A DNA stretch of 61,682 bases from Cyanobacterium sp. T60_A2020_053 (GCA_015272165.1 JACYMF010000086.1:1-61682); one strand, 5' to 3'; shown: positions 9,321 to 19,533, numbered from the stretch's first letter. Notes: generated by a model from the letters alone, not told the origin. Program-made: numbers and translations.

Positions 9321-9507
9321 GGTTGCCCCTTTTGGGGAAGTACCTTACAAAAATAGGATAGTAATACTATTAACGCTTCCGTGGGTGAAGCAGTCTGTTA
9401 AATCAGATAACATAAGTGTCTTAAAAATATTTTTTAAGGCTTTGAGGGATACCTCCTTTTGAGTATTTTACTCAAATGCTATTGCAGTTTATTACGGTAT
9501 ATGCCGT
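9321..9507 (+). ncRNA. Run of eight short hairpins upstream of leuC (possible structured RNA or leader)
   Basis: Eight consecutive inverted repeats within 187 bases: GCCCC/GGGG (9325-9337), ATAGT/ACTAT (9358-9370), GCTTC/GAAGC (9375-9391), TGTTA/TAACA (9396-9412), CTTAAAAA/TTTTTAAG (9420-9438), GAGG/CCTC (9444-9455), TTTGAGTA/TACTCAAA (9458-9476) and ACGG/CCGT (9494-9507). It ends 44 bases before leuC, so it could be a leuC leader, an independent small RNA or a decayed repeat. It does not match the RNase P, tmRNA, SRP or classical riboswitch motifs I know. The strand is assumed from leuC. Confidence 0.35.
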
Positions 9508-9551
9508 TTTATTCTGCATAAACGTATCAGCAGTAGATTAAAATAATTATT

Positions 9552-10958
9552 ATGAGTAAGGGAACATTGTTTGATAAAGTTTGGGATTTGCATACCGTTG
9601 GCACGTTACCTTCTGGACAAACTCAATTATTTATCGGCTTACATTTAATTCATGAAGTAACTAGCCCTCAAGCCTTTGCGATGCTGAGAGAAAGGGGATT
9701 AAAAGTATTATTCCCAGCGCGCACCGTCGCTACCGTTGATCATATCGTGCCTACAGAAAGCCAAGCGCGCCCTTTTGCGGATACTTTAGCCGAAGAAATG
9801 ATCCAAGCGCTGGAAAAAAATACCGCCGAAAACGGCATCAGATTTTATAATACTAACTCAGGCAATCAAGGTATTGTCCATGTTATCGCGCCTGAACAGG
9901 GTTTGACCCAACCGGGCATGACCATTGCTTGTGGTGACTCTCACACTTCCACCCATGGCGCTTTTGGAGCCATTGCCTTCGGTATTGGTACTTCTCAAGT
10001 GCGGGATGTGTTGGCTTCTCAAAGCCTCTCTTTAACTAAATTAAAAGTTAAAAAAATTGAGGTAAACGGCGCCCTTCCCCCCGGGGTTTACGCTAAAGAT
10101 GTAATTTTACATATTATCCGCACCCTTGGCGTTAATGGTGGTGTGGGTTATGCCTATGAATACGCAGGTACTACTTTTGATGCTATGTCTATGGAAGAAA
10201 GAATGACAGTGTGCAATATGTCCATCGAGGGTGGCGCGCGCTGTGGTTACATTAACCCCGATCAAGTTACTTTTGACTATTTGCAAGGGCGTGATTTTGC
10301 ACCGCAAGGGGAAGCATGGGAGGGCGCCGTGCGCTGGTGGCAAAGTATTCGCAGTGACGATGACGCGCAATATGATGACGTTGTTACTTTTAACGCTCAG
10401 GATATTGAACCCACCGTAACATGGGGCATTACACCCAGTCAAGGCATCGGTATTAATGAGCATCTTCCCACCGTAGAAACTTTAGGGGAAGGTGATAAAG
10501 AAATCGCCCAAGAAGCCTTTAGATATATGCAGTTACAGCCGGGGCAACCCATCAAAGGCATTCCCATCGATGTTTGTTTTATCGGTAGTTGCACCAACGG
10601 CAGATTAAGCGATTTACAAGAGGCTGCCAAATTTGCTCAAGGTCATCATGTGGCTCAAAACGTAAAAGCCTTTGTTGTACCCGGTTCTGAGCGTGTGAAA
10701 AAAGAAGCGGAAGCGGAAGGATTAGACAAAATTTTTGTTAATGCAGGTTTTGAATGGCGCGAACCGGGCTGTTCGATGTGTTTGGCGATGAATCCTGATA
10801 AATTGCAAGGGGATCAAATTAGTGCATCTTCTTCTAACCGCAATTTTAAAGGGCGACAGGGGAGTGCGCAGGGACGTACTTTATTGATGAGTCCGGCTAT
10901 GGTGGTGGCTGCTGCCATTCATGGCAAAGTCTCAGATGTGCGAGAATTACATAATTAA
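9552..10958 (+). CDS. leuC: 3-isopropylmalate dehydratase large subunit
   Basis: A 468-residue LeuC, which with LeuD isomerises 2-isopropylmalate to 3-isopropylmalate in leucine synthesis. It carries the aconitase-family 4Fe-4S cluster cysteines ([10 protein letters not shown], then [11 protein letters not shown]) and substrate-region motifs [14 protein letters not shown] and [11 protein letters not shown]. Length is normal. leuD is not adjacent in this window. The 5' side holds a chain of hairpins (9321-9507) that could regulate it. A hairpin GACGTT/AACGTC at 11005-11022 lies just 3' and may end transcription. Confidence 0.95.
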   Translation: MSKGTLFDKVWDLHTVGTLPSGQTQLFIGLHLIHEVTSPQAFAMLRERGLKVLFPARTVATVDHIVPTESQARPFADTLAEEMIQALEKNTAENGIRFYNTNSGNQGIVHVIAPEQGLTQPGMTIACGDSHTSTHGAFGAIAFGIGTSQVRDVLASQSLSLTKLKVKKIEVNGALPPGVYAKDVILHIIRTLGVNGGVGYAYEYAGTTFDAMSMEERMTVCNMSIEGGARCGYINPDQVTFDYLQGRDFAPQGEAWEGAVRWWQSIRSDDDAQYDDVVTFNAQDIEPTVTWGITPSQGIGINEHLPTVETLGEGDKEIAQEAFRYMQLQPGQPIKGIPIDVCFIGSCTNGRLSDLQEAAKFAQGHHVAQNVKAFVVPGSERVKKEAEAEGLDKIFVNAGFEWREPGCSMCLAMNPDKLQGDQISASSSNRNFKGRQGSAQGRTLLMSPAMVVAAAIHGKVSDVRELHN

Positions 10959-11069
10959 ACTAGATATTGCCAAAATTAATTGGGCATTTCATTGTTAATG
11001 TAGGGACGTTATCTGCAACGTCTCTATTGCAATTTGAAAGACTAAATAAACTTACCCATATACTAATTA
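10959..11069. other. leuC 3' region with possible terminator hairpin
   Basis: Contains the inverted repeat GACGTT-ATCTGC-AACGTC (11005-11022) with a short T-rich tail. A weak intrinsic terminator candidate for leuC. Confidence 0.35.
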
Positions 11070-11325
11070 GGGTTTACTGAAAAGTATTGTGGTGAGGGGA
11101 GGTGTCAGGCTTCGGGTGTCGGGTTTCAGGTGAAATGCTTATGAATTAAAAACTTTAGCCAAATAGTTATTTTTCATAAATTGCTCATTTGTATCAATTA
11201 TTTTTGATTTGTAACTAAGAAATACAGTATTTTTGAAGAAAAAACGTTATTTTTTGCACTTTTTTTAAAGTAAATTATGCTTAAAGTTTTTGTTTAATTA
11301 AGTTTCTGAGTTATTCAGCAAACCC
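11070..11325. mobile_element. Family A transposon relic (MITE), complete 256-bp copy
   Basis: Starts GGGTTTACTGAAAAG and ends in the inverted form TTATTCAGCAAACCC, flanked on both sides by TA. It has the same length as the copy at 43640-43895. It encodes no protein. The terminal repeats and TA duplication are those expected of a non-autonomous IS630/Tc1-mariner element. Confidence 0.8.
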
Positions 11326-11525
11326 TATCTACTTTGTAAAACTTTTCTGCACCACTAAGGGTGATGACTTAAACTTTTTCAACAATTCAGACTTATGTAT
11401 CGATCTCAATAACTGCAATTCAAGTTATTACCAAAAAATGCTGAAAAGTCACGAAAAAACGACGCTTTTTTTGATTCAATAAAAAAATGCACCAGTCAAC
11501 TTTCGACTGATACATTGTAGGTGAA

Positions 11526-11873
11526 TTAATTAGTCAAGTCAAAATCCCAATAAACGGTACAAATCATTAAAGATTCTTCCGTATCAGTTGCCCTTGCAAT
11601 GATTCTTAATCCGCGCAGATTACCAGTCCATAATTCATAGACTGTATTCCGTAAGCACTTATCAAGTAGTGTCCATGTGAGCGCCCGACTATAAAAAGCA
11701 AACTCTCCATAGGCTAAAGCCACTTTAATCATATTGACGTCGATGGCTCTTGGTTGCATTCGTCTTTGAGCGTGGTTTTCATCTTTGAGATTGCCACCAA
11801 TGACAAATTCAGGAACTTGATTAATTTTCGAGTCTTGGATAATGAGATCATGCAAAGCTGTGCTAAATTTCAT
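11526..11873 (-). CDS. Small DUF4258-like protein
   Basis: A 115-residue soluble protein. The pattern AQRRMQPRAI, then MIKVALAYGEF, then two short strands ending ICTVYW resembles DUF4258 proteins (RNase-toxin-like fold, commonly His/Arg at the first helix and a YGR-type turn). No antitoxin-type gene lies beside it. The assignment is tentative and a plain conserved hypothetical is the alternative. It ends close to family A copy 1 but is not disrupted. Confidence 0.5.
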   Translation of the reverse strand: MKFSTALHDLIIQDSKINQVPEFVIGGNLKDENHAQRRMQPRAIDVNMIKVALAYGEFAFYSRALTWTLLDKCLRNTVYELWTGNLRGLRIIARATDTEESLMICTVYWDFDLTN

Positions 11874-12081
11874 GGGGTTTTTCTTACCAATCCAATTAAC
11901 GTTCTATTTAATTATCAGTTAATTTTTCTCAATTAATGCACTTATTTACAAATTTTTAGTTAAGGTTTCATCAAGAGGTGCTGTTAAAGCTAATATAATT
12001 ATTTCTGATCAAAATCGCCCTATAGCACTTTCTATTATTGTAGAAGTAAAAAAACTAATTTAAAAGACAGCAGTAATCAAC

Positions 12082-12720
12082 TCAAACTTTATGGTAATGG
12101 GAAGGGCGCCCTTCACCCTGTGACAAAAAATAATCTAAATCTTCAGGACGATCTATATCACGCAATACGGGTAAGTTGTTATAAACCTTTAAACCAATAT
12201 TTTTTGCTTTCTGCATCGTGCGCTGAAAAACTTCATCTGTTCCCCAATTAATATTGGTAAATAATTCTTTTTTTGGTTTTCTTAAACCTATTAAATAATA
12301 ACCACCATCTTCTGCTTCTCCTATTACCATATCATGATTATCCAGCGCCCTCAACCCTTGTAATAAAATATCAGGGGTAATAAAAGGACAATCAATCCCT
12401 ATAATTATTGCCCCTTGTGGAGACATAAAATAATTAGTTTCTATGGCGGAAAACATTTTTTCTCCTAAATCCTTTCCCTCTTGCGGAAAATAAGCCAAAT
12501 CTTTTCCTAACCAGTCTTCAAATAACTTTAAATTGCCACCAGAAAAATAAATTTTTAAATCTAAATCTTCTTTAACTTGTAAAACAGTCTGTAAAGTCTT
12601 TTCCGTTAATTCTTTTTGTAAAATAGTTGCTTTCTCAGCACCAATGGCGGGAATTAATCTAGTTTTTGTTTTACCGACTTCAGGATAACGAGTAAAAACA
12701 ATTAAGGTTTTTTTGCCCAT
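12082..12720 (-). CDS. TIGR04282-type glycosyltransferase (DUF2064)
   Basis: A 212-residue nucleotide-diphospho-sugar transferase-like protein. It starts with FTRYPEVGKTKTRLIPAIG, the substitute for the usual NTP-transferase loop in this family, has a metal-binding GIDCPFITPDIL and the EDGGYYLIGLR segment, and ends in LRDIDRPEDL. The family is named for an association with arsenosugar biosynthesis loci. Here the next gene upstream on the same strand, about 200 bases away, is an ArsR-type repressor, which fits an arsenic link, although arsS, arsB and arsM are not in the window. The reaction is not established from sequence. Confidence 0.8.
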   Translation of the reverse strand: MGKKTLIVFTRYPEVGKTKTRLIPAIGAEKATILQKELTEKTLQTVLQVKEDLDLKIYFSGGNLKLFEDWLGKDLAYFPQEGKDLGEKMFSAIETNYFMSPQGAIIIGIDCPFITPDILLQGLRALDNHDMVIGEAEDGGYYLIGLRKPKKELFTNINWGTDEVFQRTMQKAKNIGLKVYNNLPVLRDIDRPEDLDYFLSQGEGRPSHYHKV

Positions 12721-12921
12721 TAATTTCAGCTAATTTATACCAATAATAAAAGTTAGAGTAGTGAAGTTTCAATTTTTTTTGATAAAAGATTTGGCTCTGC
12801 TTAGTTCCAGTGTGAAGTACTATTGTAGTATAGCAAGTATCTAATACTCAAACTGTTATTCTCATTACCTATCTAAACTGGAAATTATATCTTAATTCAC
12901 CAACGTCAAGTATTTTAACAT

Positions 12922-13215
12922 TTACTCCTCAGTAATGGAAGAAGTAAGATAGCCACTCAAAGCATTGAATTGAAGAGGATTTATTCGGTAATAAATCCAG
13001 CGCCCATCTTGTCTAGTTTGTAATAATTTTGACTCTCTTAACACTTTGAGATGGAAAGATAATTTAGGTTGGGCAATTTCTAAAACATCACAAATATCTC
13101 CCACACACATCTCATTACTTTGTAATAATTCTATCACTTTCAGTCGAGTTGGGTCAGATAAGGCACGAAAACAGGCTAACATTTCACCCAAGTTTGCTCT
13201 TGGTATTGATGACAT
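12922..13215 (-). CDS. arsR: ArsR/SmtB-family metal-responsive repressor
   Basis: A 97-residue winged-helix repressor from the ATG giving MSSIPRANLG. It has the ArsR core ALSDPTRLKVIELL, recognition helix QPKLSFHLKVLRES and wing DGRWIYYRI. The metal-loop MCVGDIC in helix alpha3 has the two cysteines used for As(III)/Sb(III) sensing in ArsR (ELCVCDL type). In-frame codons run 24 residues further upstream but look unlike the family. Likely target: itself and the TIGR04282 transferase downstream. The symbol is a family-level call and another thiophilic metal is possible. Confidence 0.75.
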   Translation of the reverse strand: MSSIPRANLGEMLACFRALSDPTRLKVIELLQSNEMCVGDICDVLEIAQPKLSFHLKVLRESKLLQTRQDGRWIYYRINPLQFNALSGYLTSSITEE

Positions 13216-14360
13216 TATTTTCTCTAGTAAATAGGACAATAATTTACTTTTGTTCGTAAACTTTAGAATACCATTATAATCACCCATACTTATTTTTTCA
13301 TCAAGAGCTAATAAATTTTTTGTAAAGATAATATAAAGCTATTTTTATCTTTTTTCCCTACACTTTTTATTTATATAAAAATATTTTAATATTTTACAAA
13401 AACTAAAGATGTATAGATGAGATTAAAGGAAAACAACAACATAAGCTCAACCAAGTGCTAAAGATTAATTACTATATTTTAATTTTATTTATAGTAAAAT
13501 GCTGTAATAAGTGTATATAAAAATTTAAAATATTTGTGATAAAAAGATTACTAAAATAAAAAAAGTAATAGCTTTCGTGTAATTATTTTATAACATTGAT
13601 ATTTAGGCTCATCAAATACTAATTACAGACTTAATAGATATTTTGTCGATGTAAATAAATATTATAATTTGTGATTTTGATCTGTATCTATTTTTGTTAA
13701 ATATTTTATTTTTATTAACATGAATTAAATGATCATTTGAGAATATCCATATAAAAAAATTTGCACCTAACTAAAATTACTGGCTCTTTTACTTTGAGTA
13801 TGTAAATTTTTAGTTAAGGTAGGCAACAGGCAAAAGGCAATAGAGAATTACTAAATAATAATTTATAAATTTTTCAATTTCATTTTACTATAAATGCTAT
13901 TGAGTAAGAGTTATAAAGGTTATTTTCTATTAATTTATCATAACCACTGTATAAGAGCTAAATTACTAATCTTAAAATGCTAGGAGTAGGGAAAACTTTT
14001 CATTATAGTTTTACTAAACTTTTTTAATATATCCCCCCTCTAAAATAAAGCAAAACATGATAAATAAACTTTTATTTATACTTATATAGCGTTTTTCATA
14101 GTTACGAGGTACAAAAATAAAATTAAAGTTATTAGTTATTGTCATTAAAAGAATTAAGCGTACCGCATAAGGGTAGAAATTGCTATAAATTAATAAATGG
14201 GTTTTTTAATAATGATGATTTATATATATTATTTCTAAGTCTCCTTTTTTAACAATTTATGGTTGTCGCTTATCTTTCAAAAAATAATAATTGCTGTAAA
14301 ATAAAATACAATAAGTAATTAGTTATGATCTAAAAATTGAAGTATAGTTAAAAAGATGTA
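13216..14360. other. Long AT-rich intergenic region
   Basis: Over 1.1 kb with no credible coding frame in either strand. It is extremely AT-rich with short runs of ATTT/TAAA, and holds a patch of GGCAAAAGGCAA-type simple repeat near 13818. I see no tRNA, strong hairpin or transposon end. The arsR promoter must lie at its left end. Confidence 0.5.
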
Positions 14361-15134
14361 ATGGCTCCTTATCCTTTGATTAATATGGTTCTCAGCGCCC
14401 TCCATCATACCCTTAATAAACTGCAATTATATACTGATAACTATGGGAAGTTAAGTTTATTACAGCAAAATAAATCTCTTATTTATAAAAGTCCTATAGC
14501 TTTTATTTTAGCTAAAAAATATCATTTACCAGCGCCCGTCATCGCTACCAATATTCAAAAAAATTTTCCGAATGATAAATTTAACTGTCATATTTCAGGA
14601 GAAAGTTGGTTAGAATTCTCCATCACAACTATAACGTTATCTGACTATCTCAATGAACTAGCTAATTTTAAAGTCAATTATCCTGTTAATAATTATCCAG
14701 AAATTACTTTAAATTTTCCTCAAGTCTATATTTTTAGTCGTTGTTGTGCTTTACTTTATGCTGGTCATTATCAACAAATAATAACTTTAGATAATTCCTT
14801 ATTTAAAGTTAATAAATGGAAAATAGAATTTCCTAAAACAATAGATTATATTACTGTAATAGATAAGAAAAGCTATGAAATGAATTTAATCAAAAAAATA
14901 ATTAATAATCATGAAATATTATTTACTCATAATAAAATTAACTATTTGACCATGATTAATGAAGTGGGGAGGGCGCTGGAGGACATAGAAAAATATTGTC
15001 GTCTGCAAGGTAAATTTGGGATAAATAACCCTACATTAATAACTGCCAGACTAGGATTAATTGCTTTAGGGTTAAGGCATTATCAAAATTTGTGTCACCA
15101 AGTTTCCTCTCAATTTTTGCCACCCGAATTGTGA
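14361..15134 (+). CDS. Stand-alone ArgRS-like protein with DALR domain, no catalytic core
   Basis: A 257-residue protein that looks like the two ends of arginyl-tRNA synthetase joined together. Residues about 45-110 (SPIAFILAKKYHLPAPVIAT, then a strand pair ending SWLEFSIT) resemble the N-terminal tRNA D-loop-recognising domain. Residues about 195-250 (VGRALEDIEKYCRLQG, ITARLGLIALGLRHYQNLC) resemble the C-terminal DALR anticodon-binding helix bundle. No HIGH or KMSKS motif, hence no aminoacylation site. Such proteins occur annotated as 'DALR anticodon-binding domain-containing' in cyanobacteria. A role in tRNA binding or as a synthetase partner is inference. Confidence 0.6.
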   Translation: MAPYPLINMVLSALHHTLNKLQLYTDNYGKLSLLQQNKSLIYKSPIAFILAKKYHLPAPVIATNIQKNFPNDKFNCHISGESWLEFSITTITLSDYLNELANFKVNYPVNNYPEITLNFPQVYIFSRCCALLYAGHYQQIITLDNSLFKVNKWKIEFPKTIDYITVIDKKSYEMNLIKKIINNHEILFTHNKINYLTMINEVGRALEDIEKYCRLQGKFGINNPTLITARLGLIALGLRHYQNLCHQVSSQFLPPEL

Positions 15135-15193
15135 AGAATAATTACTTTTCGCCTCTTGCCTATTCTCACTTAACGACTTAAATACAGATTGCC

Positions 15194-15712
15194 TTACCAT
15201 ACTTTAGGCTGAAATTGGTCATCATTAAAAATAGTCACATTTTCGCCACTTTGGGCTAAGACAAACAAACCTTGACGAGAAGCATATTTATCAGCGCCCT
15301 CCTCAATTTCAATACCAGCCACCGCACCATATAGAATATGCGGACTATATTCGGGGAAAAATCGCTTAAATTCCTGTAAATCTTTAATTAATTCCTTTAC
15401 ATCACTGACACCCAAACTACTTTTCACTTCCACCACTAAAACATGATTTTCATTCGTTACCAATACATCAATTTCGAGAATATCACCGCCAAGACGTTTT
15501 TTAACCCGTTGACTAACCTGATGCACAGGAATACCACGACTAACGAATAAGGTTTCGCAGGAGGGCGCTATCATATTTTCCACAAAGCGCCCCCACTTTC
15601 CCCCCAGATTACCAATTTCTTTACTTAATCTCGTGATTTGACGATCTGTTTCTTTTTGAGCTTGTGTTAATTCTGCTAAAATTGCCCAAACATCATCGGC
15701 GGTTGTGGTCAT
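15194..15712 (-). CDS. PD-(D/E)XK nuclease-fold protein (DUF3782-like)
   Basis: A 172-residue protein. An N-terminal coiled-coil (about 10-40, QAQKETDRQITRLSKEIGN) precedes a restriction-endonuclease-like fold with GGDILEIDVLV followed by VLVVEVKSSL, i.e. D...ExK catalytic residues intact. Members are abundant in filamentous and unicellular cyanobacteria and their substrates are unknown. A stand-alone gene convergent with the DALR gene. It contains several copies of the GGGCGCT motif. Confidence 0.75.
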   Translation of the reverse strand: MTTTADDVWAILAELTQAQKETDRQITRLSKEIGNLGGKWGRFVENMIAPSCETLFVSRGIPVHQVSQRVKKRLGGDILEIDVLVTNENHVLVVEVKSSLGVSDVKELIKDLQEFKRFFPEYSPHILYGAVAGIEIEEGADKYASRQGLFVLAQSGENVTIFNDDQFQPKVW

Positions 15713-15840
15713 AAATTTTTCCCTACTAATTATGTACTAAGATGATTATATCTTCTTTTTAAGCGCCCACTCTTCCTTAAAAGTTAAGCAAGTGCCAACT
15801 AAACAGAAACGAACTTATCAATGATAAAATTAAGGCTAAA

Positions 15841-16314
15841 TTGGTAGTAAACCAAATTGTAAAATCGCAACATCAAGCCGTGAGTAACCCAGAAACAACG
15901 CCACTAGAAATAAACATCACTCCAAAAAATCCAGCGCCCTCCACCGTAGTAGATACCATGAAAGATTATTACGATCTCAAAAATAATCTCTTAATCGGTA
16001 CAGTAGTAATTACCCTGATTAGTTTTGTCCTAGTATGGTGCTTCTATAACCTCAATACCAGCTTAAATTATTTGCTGGGCGCTTGTGTCAGCTTAATTTA
16101 TGTCAACTCCCTAGCCAGAGAAGTACAACGAGTAGGAGTATCCAAGCGTAGCGTCGGCTCAACCCGTCTAGCAATGTTTCTTGGTTTGATGATTGTTACC
16201 CTCAAATGGGATCAGCTACAAATTTTACCCGTCTTTCTCGGCTTCATAACCTATAAAGCGTCCATATTATTTTATATTTTACCTGTAACACTACTACAAA
16301 CCCAAAAAAAGTGA
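15841..16314 (+). CDS. atp1: ATP synthase subunit I (Atp1)
   Basis: First gene of the atp operon, encoding a small membrane protein with four hydrophobic segments that assists assembly of the c-ring. Matches the cyanobacterial Atp1 pattern (LNYLLGACVSLIYVNSLAREV, ILPVFLGFITYKASILFY). The start is uncertain. The frame opens at a TTG (15841) preceded by TAAGG. GTG at 15880 (giving SNPETTPLEI) and ATG at 15958 are alternatives. About 120 bases upstream of subunit a. Confidence 0.8.
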   Translation: MVVNQIVKSQHQAVSNPETTPLEINITPKNPAPSTVVDTMKDYYDLKNNLLIGTVVITLISFVLVWCFYNLNTSLNYLLGACVSLIYVNSLAREVQRVGVSKRSVGSTRLAMFLGLMIVTLKWDQLQILPVFLGFITYKASILFYILPVTLLQTQKK

Positions 16315-16433
16315 AAAGGGCAAAGGGCAAAGGAAATTCATAATTCAGAAATCAAAGAAAAAAAAGTCATAATAAAAGGTTGATTTTATGGTAAATTGTC
16401 TGAGATTCCTAAAATCAGGGAAAATCTTGCTTA

Positions 16434-17192
16434 ATGGAACTGACAAACATAAACAATCTATTGCAAACTAATCACATCCTAGCAGCTATTGAAGTAGGAG
16501 AACATTTTTACTGGGAAATTGGTAAATATCGAGTTCACGGACAAGTATTTATGGTTTCTTGGTTCGTCATCGGTGTTCTGCTCATCGCCTCCATCGCCGC
16601 TACTCGCAACGTACAAAGAATCCCCACGGGCTTCCAAAACTTTATGGAATACGTCCTTGACTTTGTGCGGGGTTTAACGAAAGATCAAATCGGTGAAAAA
16701 GAATATCGCCCTTGGGTGCCTTTCATCGGTACTTTATTTTTATTTATTTTCGTGTCCAACTGGTCAGGTGCGTTAATCCCTTGGAAATTGATCGAAATTC
16801 CTGAAGGAGAATTATCAGCGCCCACCGTCGATATTAATACTACTGTAGCTTTTGCCCTCTTAACCTCCCTCGCTTATTTCTATGCAGGAATTAGCAAAAA
16901 AGGTTTAGGTTATTTCGCAGACTACGCTAGACCAACACCCATCATGGTACCCTTTAGGGCTATTGAAGACTTCACTCGTCCCCTTTCCCTGAGTTTCCGT
17001 TTATTCGGTAACATCTTAGCGGATGAATTGGCAGTGGGTGTATTAGTATTTCTCGTGCCAGTGTTGATTCCTTTACCTTTGATGGTTTTAGGACTATTTA
17101 CCAGCGCCATTCAAGCCTTAATTTTTGCAACCTTAGCAGCATCCTACATCGGAGAAGCCTTAGAAGGACATGGCGAAGAAGAACACGAATAG
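16434..17192 (+). CDS. atpB: ATP synthase F0 subunit a
   Basis: A 252-residue proton-channel subunit (AtpI in cyanobacterial naming, AtpB in E. coli naming). The conserved arginine region is visible in [17 protein letters not shown], the essential Arg facing the c-ring. C-terminal [20 protein letters not shown] is also characteristic. Usual length. It sits between atp1 and the c subunit. Confidence 0.95.
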   Translation: MELTNINNLLQTNHILAAIEVGEHFYWEIGKYRVHGQVFMVSWFVIGVLLIASIAATRNVQRIPTGFQNFMEYVLDFVRGLTKDQIGEKEYRPWVPFIGTLFLFIFVSNWSGALIPWKLIEIPEGELSAPTVDINTTVAFALLTSLAYFYAGISKKGLGYFADYARPTPIMVPFRAIEDFTRPLSLSFRLFGNILADELAVGVLVFLVPVLIPLPLMVLGLFTSAIQALIFATLAASYIGEALEGHGEEEHE

Positions 17193-17350
17193 TAAAAAAA
17201 TTTTACTAGCATAAAACACCAAAATATAGTTAAATACATTTTGGGCTTAAATAAGTTGCCATTGTGTGATTAACTAACATAGGGAATAGATTGTAAAATC
17301 AACTCCCCAACACAAAAAACTAAAAATTCTTGTTGTACTAATTTAATTAA

Positions 17351-17608
<258 letters not shown>

Positions 17609-17626
17609 TTATTAAGAATAAATTAA

Positions 17627-17648
17627 GCAAGGGGTTTAACCCCCTTGC
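17627..17648 (+). terminator. Hairpin after atpE (CAAGGGG family)
   Basis: Inverted repeat GCAAGGGG/CCCCTTGC with a six-base loop, one of four similar palindromes lying just 3' of genes in the window. No strong T-run follows, so attenuation or RNA protection is likelier than full termination. Confidence 0.5.
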
Positions 17649-17763
17649 CTAAGTATAGTTGAGCAAAATTAGTTTTAGGCTTTACTTATTGCCTCAAAAT
17701 TTGCCCAATTAAATCAAGTACATCTTGACAATATAGAAACAGTAAATACTGCCCCAAACGATC

Positions 17764-18240
17764 ATGACACAATGGATTTTATTGGCGGCTGAAACCGCAG
17801 AAGGGGGTTTATTTGATATTAACGCTACCTTGCCTCTTATGGCAATTCAGTTCTTACTGTTAGCAGTTATACTCAATGCCCTTTTTTACAAACCTTTAGG
17901 ACAAGCCATTGACGAGAGAGCAAGTTATGTTCAAGGTCAATTAAGTCAAGCTAAAGAGAAGAAACAACAATCTTTAGCGCTTGTCGCCCAATACGAGCAG
18001 GAATTGAAAGAAGTCCGCAAACAATCCCAAGAAATTATTGCCGAGGCTCAAACAGAAGCTCAAAAAATTGTTTCTGAGGAAACCCAAAAGACACAGCAAG
18101 AAGTAATTGCAGAACGTCAAAAGGCATCAGAACAAATTGAAGCAGAAAGAGCTAACGCTATGCAGTCTTTAGAGCAACAAATTCAAGCTCTCAGTCGGCA
18201 AATTTTAGAGAAGGTGGTGGGCGCTGAGTTTCTTGCTTAA
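17764..18240 (+). CDS. atpF2: ATP synthase F0 subunit b'
   Basis: A 158-residue second stator subunit typical of photosynthetic organisms (often called atpG in cyanobacteria). A single N-terminal membrane helix ([18 protein letters not shown]) precedes a long Gln/Glu/Ala-rich coiled coil that pairs with subunit b. Lies between c and b as expected. Confidence 0.93.
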   Translation: MTQWILLAAETAEGGLFDINATLPLMAIQFLLLAVILNALFYKPLGQAIDERASYVQGQLSQAKEKKQQSLALVAQYEQELKEVRKQSQEIIAEAQTEAQKIVSEETQKTQQEVIAERQKASEQIEAERANAMQSLEQQIQALSRQILEKVVGAEFLA

Positions 18241-18332
18241 TTTTTTTAAGAATTGAGGGAGAGAGTTAGGACATTTTCCTGCTCAAACTTTCAAGATATA
18301 TCAAACAAGCCTAGTTTACACAAAAATTAATT

Positions 18333-18857
18333 ATGGTGACTTTATTCTATCTAGCCACTGAATCAGCAGAGGGTGGATTTGGTTTAAGTTCAGACATTCT
18401 AGGCTCTAACCTAATTAACTTAATTATTGTAATTGGTTTATTAGTTGTTTATGGTGGTAAATTCGTCAGTAATTTATTAACGGAAAGACGTAATAAAATT
18501 GCTGAGGAAATCCAAGAGGCAGAAGCTCAAGCCCAAGCCGCCGCCAAAGCCTTAGCGCAAGGAAAAGAAAACTTAAATCAAGCTCAAGAAAAGGCAAAAC
18601 AAATTATCAGTGATGCCAAAGCTACTGCTGAGAAAGTAAGAGCTGAAATTTTGGCTCAAGGTCAAAAAGATGTTCAAAGAATGAAAGCTACAGCCGTTCA
18701 GGAGTTAGACTCCGAAAGAGGAAAAGTAGTGAACGAATTAAGAAGAACTATTGCTGTTTTAGCCCTTGAAAAAGCAGAACAACAATTAAAAGATACCTTA
18801 ACTGATGAGGTACAAGGGAAAATTATCAGTCGTGCCGTTGACCAGTTAGGAGGTTAG
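18333..18857 (+). CDS. atpF: ATP synthase F0 subunit b
   Basis: A 174-residue stator subunit: membrane helix around residues 28-45 (LINLIIVIGLLVVYGGKFV), then a charged coiled coil (RRNKIAEEIQEAEAQAQAA). The N-terminus ahead of the helix (LATESAEGGFGLSSDIL) is the cyanobacterial type, probably processed. Ends four bases before delta, suggesting translational coupling. Confidence 0.94.
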   Translation: MVTLFYLATESAEGGFGLSSDILGSNLINLIIVIGLLVVYGGKFVSNLLTERRNKIAEEIQEAEAQAQAAAKALAQGKENLNQAQEKAKQIISDAKATAEKVRAEILAQGQKDVQRMKATAVQELDSERGKVVNELRRTIAVLALEKAEQQLKDTLTDEVQGKIISRAVDQLGG

Positions 18858-18861
18858 AAAA

Positions 18862-19419
18862 ATGCAAAATAGCGCTGTTACCGCCGAAGTGGTAGAGCCG
18901 TATGCGGAAGCCTTGATGTCTCTAGCTAAAGAAGGAAACATCACTGATAGTATCGGTGATGATGTGCGTAGTTTGATGAATTTGTTAAAAGATTCTCCTG
19001 AATTAAGCACTTTTTTTGCTAGTCCTACGGTTAAAGCTGAAGAAAAAAAAGCAGTTATTAAGAGTATAGCTGGTGAGCAAATTAATCCTTTTTTGCTCAA
19101 TTTTTTATTATTATTGGTTGATCGAAGACGAATTACTTTCGCTCAAGGTATTTTTGCTAAATACTTAGAGATTTTGCGTCAACTTAATAATATTGTTTTA
19201 GCTGAAGTTACCTCAGCAGTGAGGTTATATGAAGGTGAGGCAGAGAGATTGACTGAGAAAGTAAAAACGCTGACGGGCGCTACAGGGGTAGAAATTGAAA
19301 CCAGAATCGATCCTGATATTATTGGCGGTGTCATTATTAAAGTTGGTTCTCAGGTCTATGATGCCAGTTTAAGAGGACAATTACGCCGAATTAGTCTAGG
19401 TATGATTGGTGCTAATTAA
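18862..19419 (+). CDS. atpH: ATP synthase F1 subunit delta
   Basis: A 185-residue stalk subunit linking b/b' to the alpha/beta head (AtpD in cyanobacterial naming). N-terminal helical bundle (VEPYAEALMSLAKEG) and the C-terminal signature IDPDIIGGVIIKVGSQVYDAS are intact. Four-base spacing from subunit b. A weak hairpin lies in the gap before alpha. Confidence 0.94.
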   Translation: MQNSAVTAEVVEPYAEALMSLAKEGNITDSIGDDVRSLMNLLKDSPELSTFFASPTVKAEEKKAVIKSIAGEQINPFLLNFLLLLVDRRRITFAQGIFAKYLEILRQLNNIVLAEVTSAVRLYEGEAERLTEKVKTLTGATGVEIETRIDPDIIGGVIIKVGSQVYDASLRGQLRRISLGMIGAN

Positions 19420-19533
19420 ATCAAATTGATAAGGGCTTTAGCTCTCACTATAAGCCCAAAAATAAAACCATCATGCCGTGATGGTAATAAATTTACATAA
19501 TAATTGACCAGCAAATTGTTACATAAAAAGTAG

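Noticed and set aside
9321-9507. Hairpin run considered as RNase P RNA, tmRNA, SRP RNA or a known riboswitch
   Set aside because: None of the conserved cores I know for these RNAs is present.
11923-12063. Open frame of 46 codons reading VSSRGAVKANIIISDQ and on
   Set aside because: No start codon or ribosome-binding site, and too short to tell a gene remnant from chance in AT-rich DNA.
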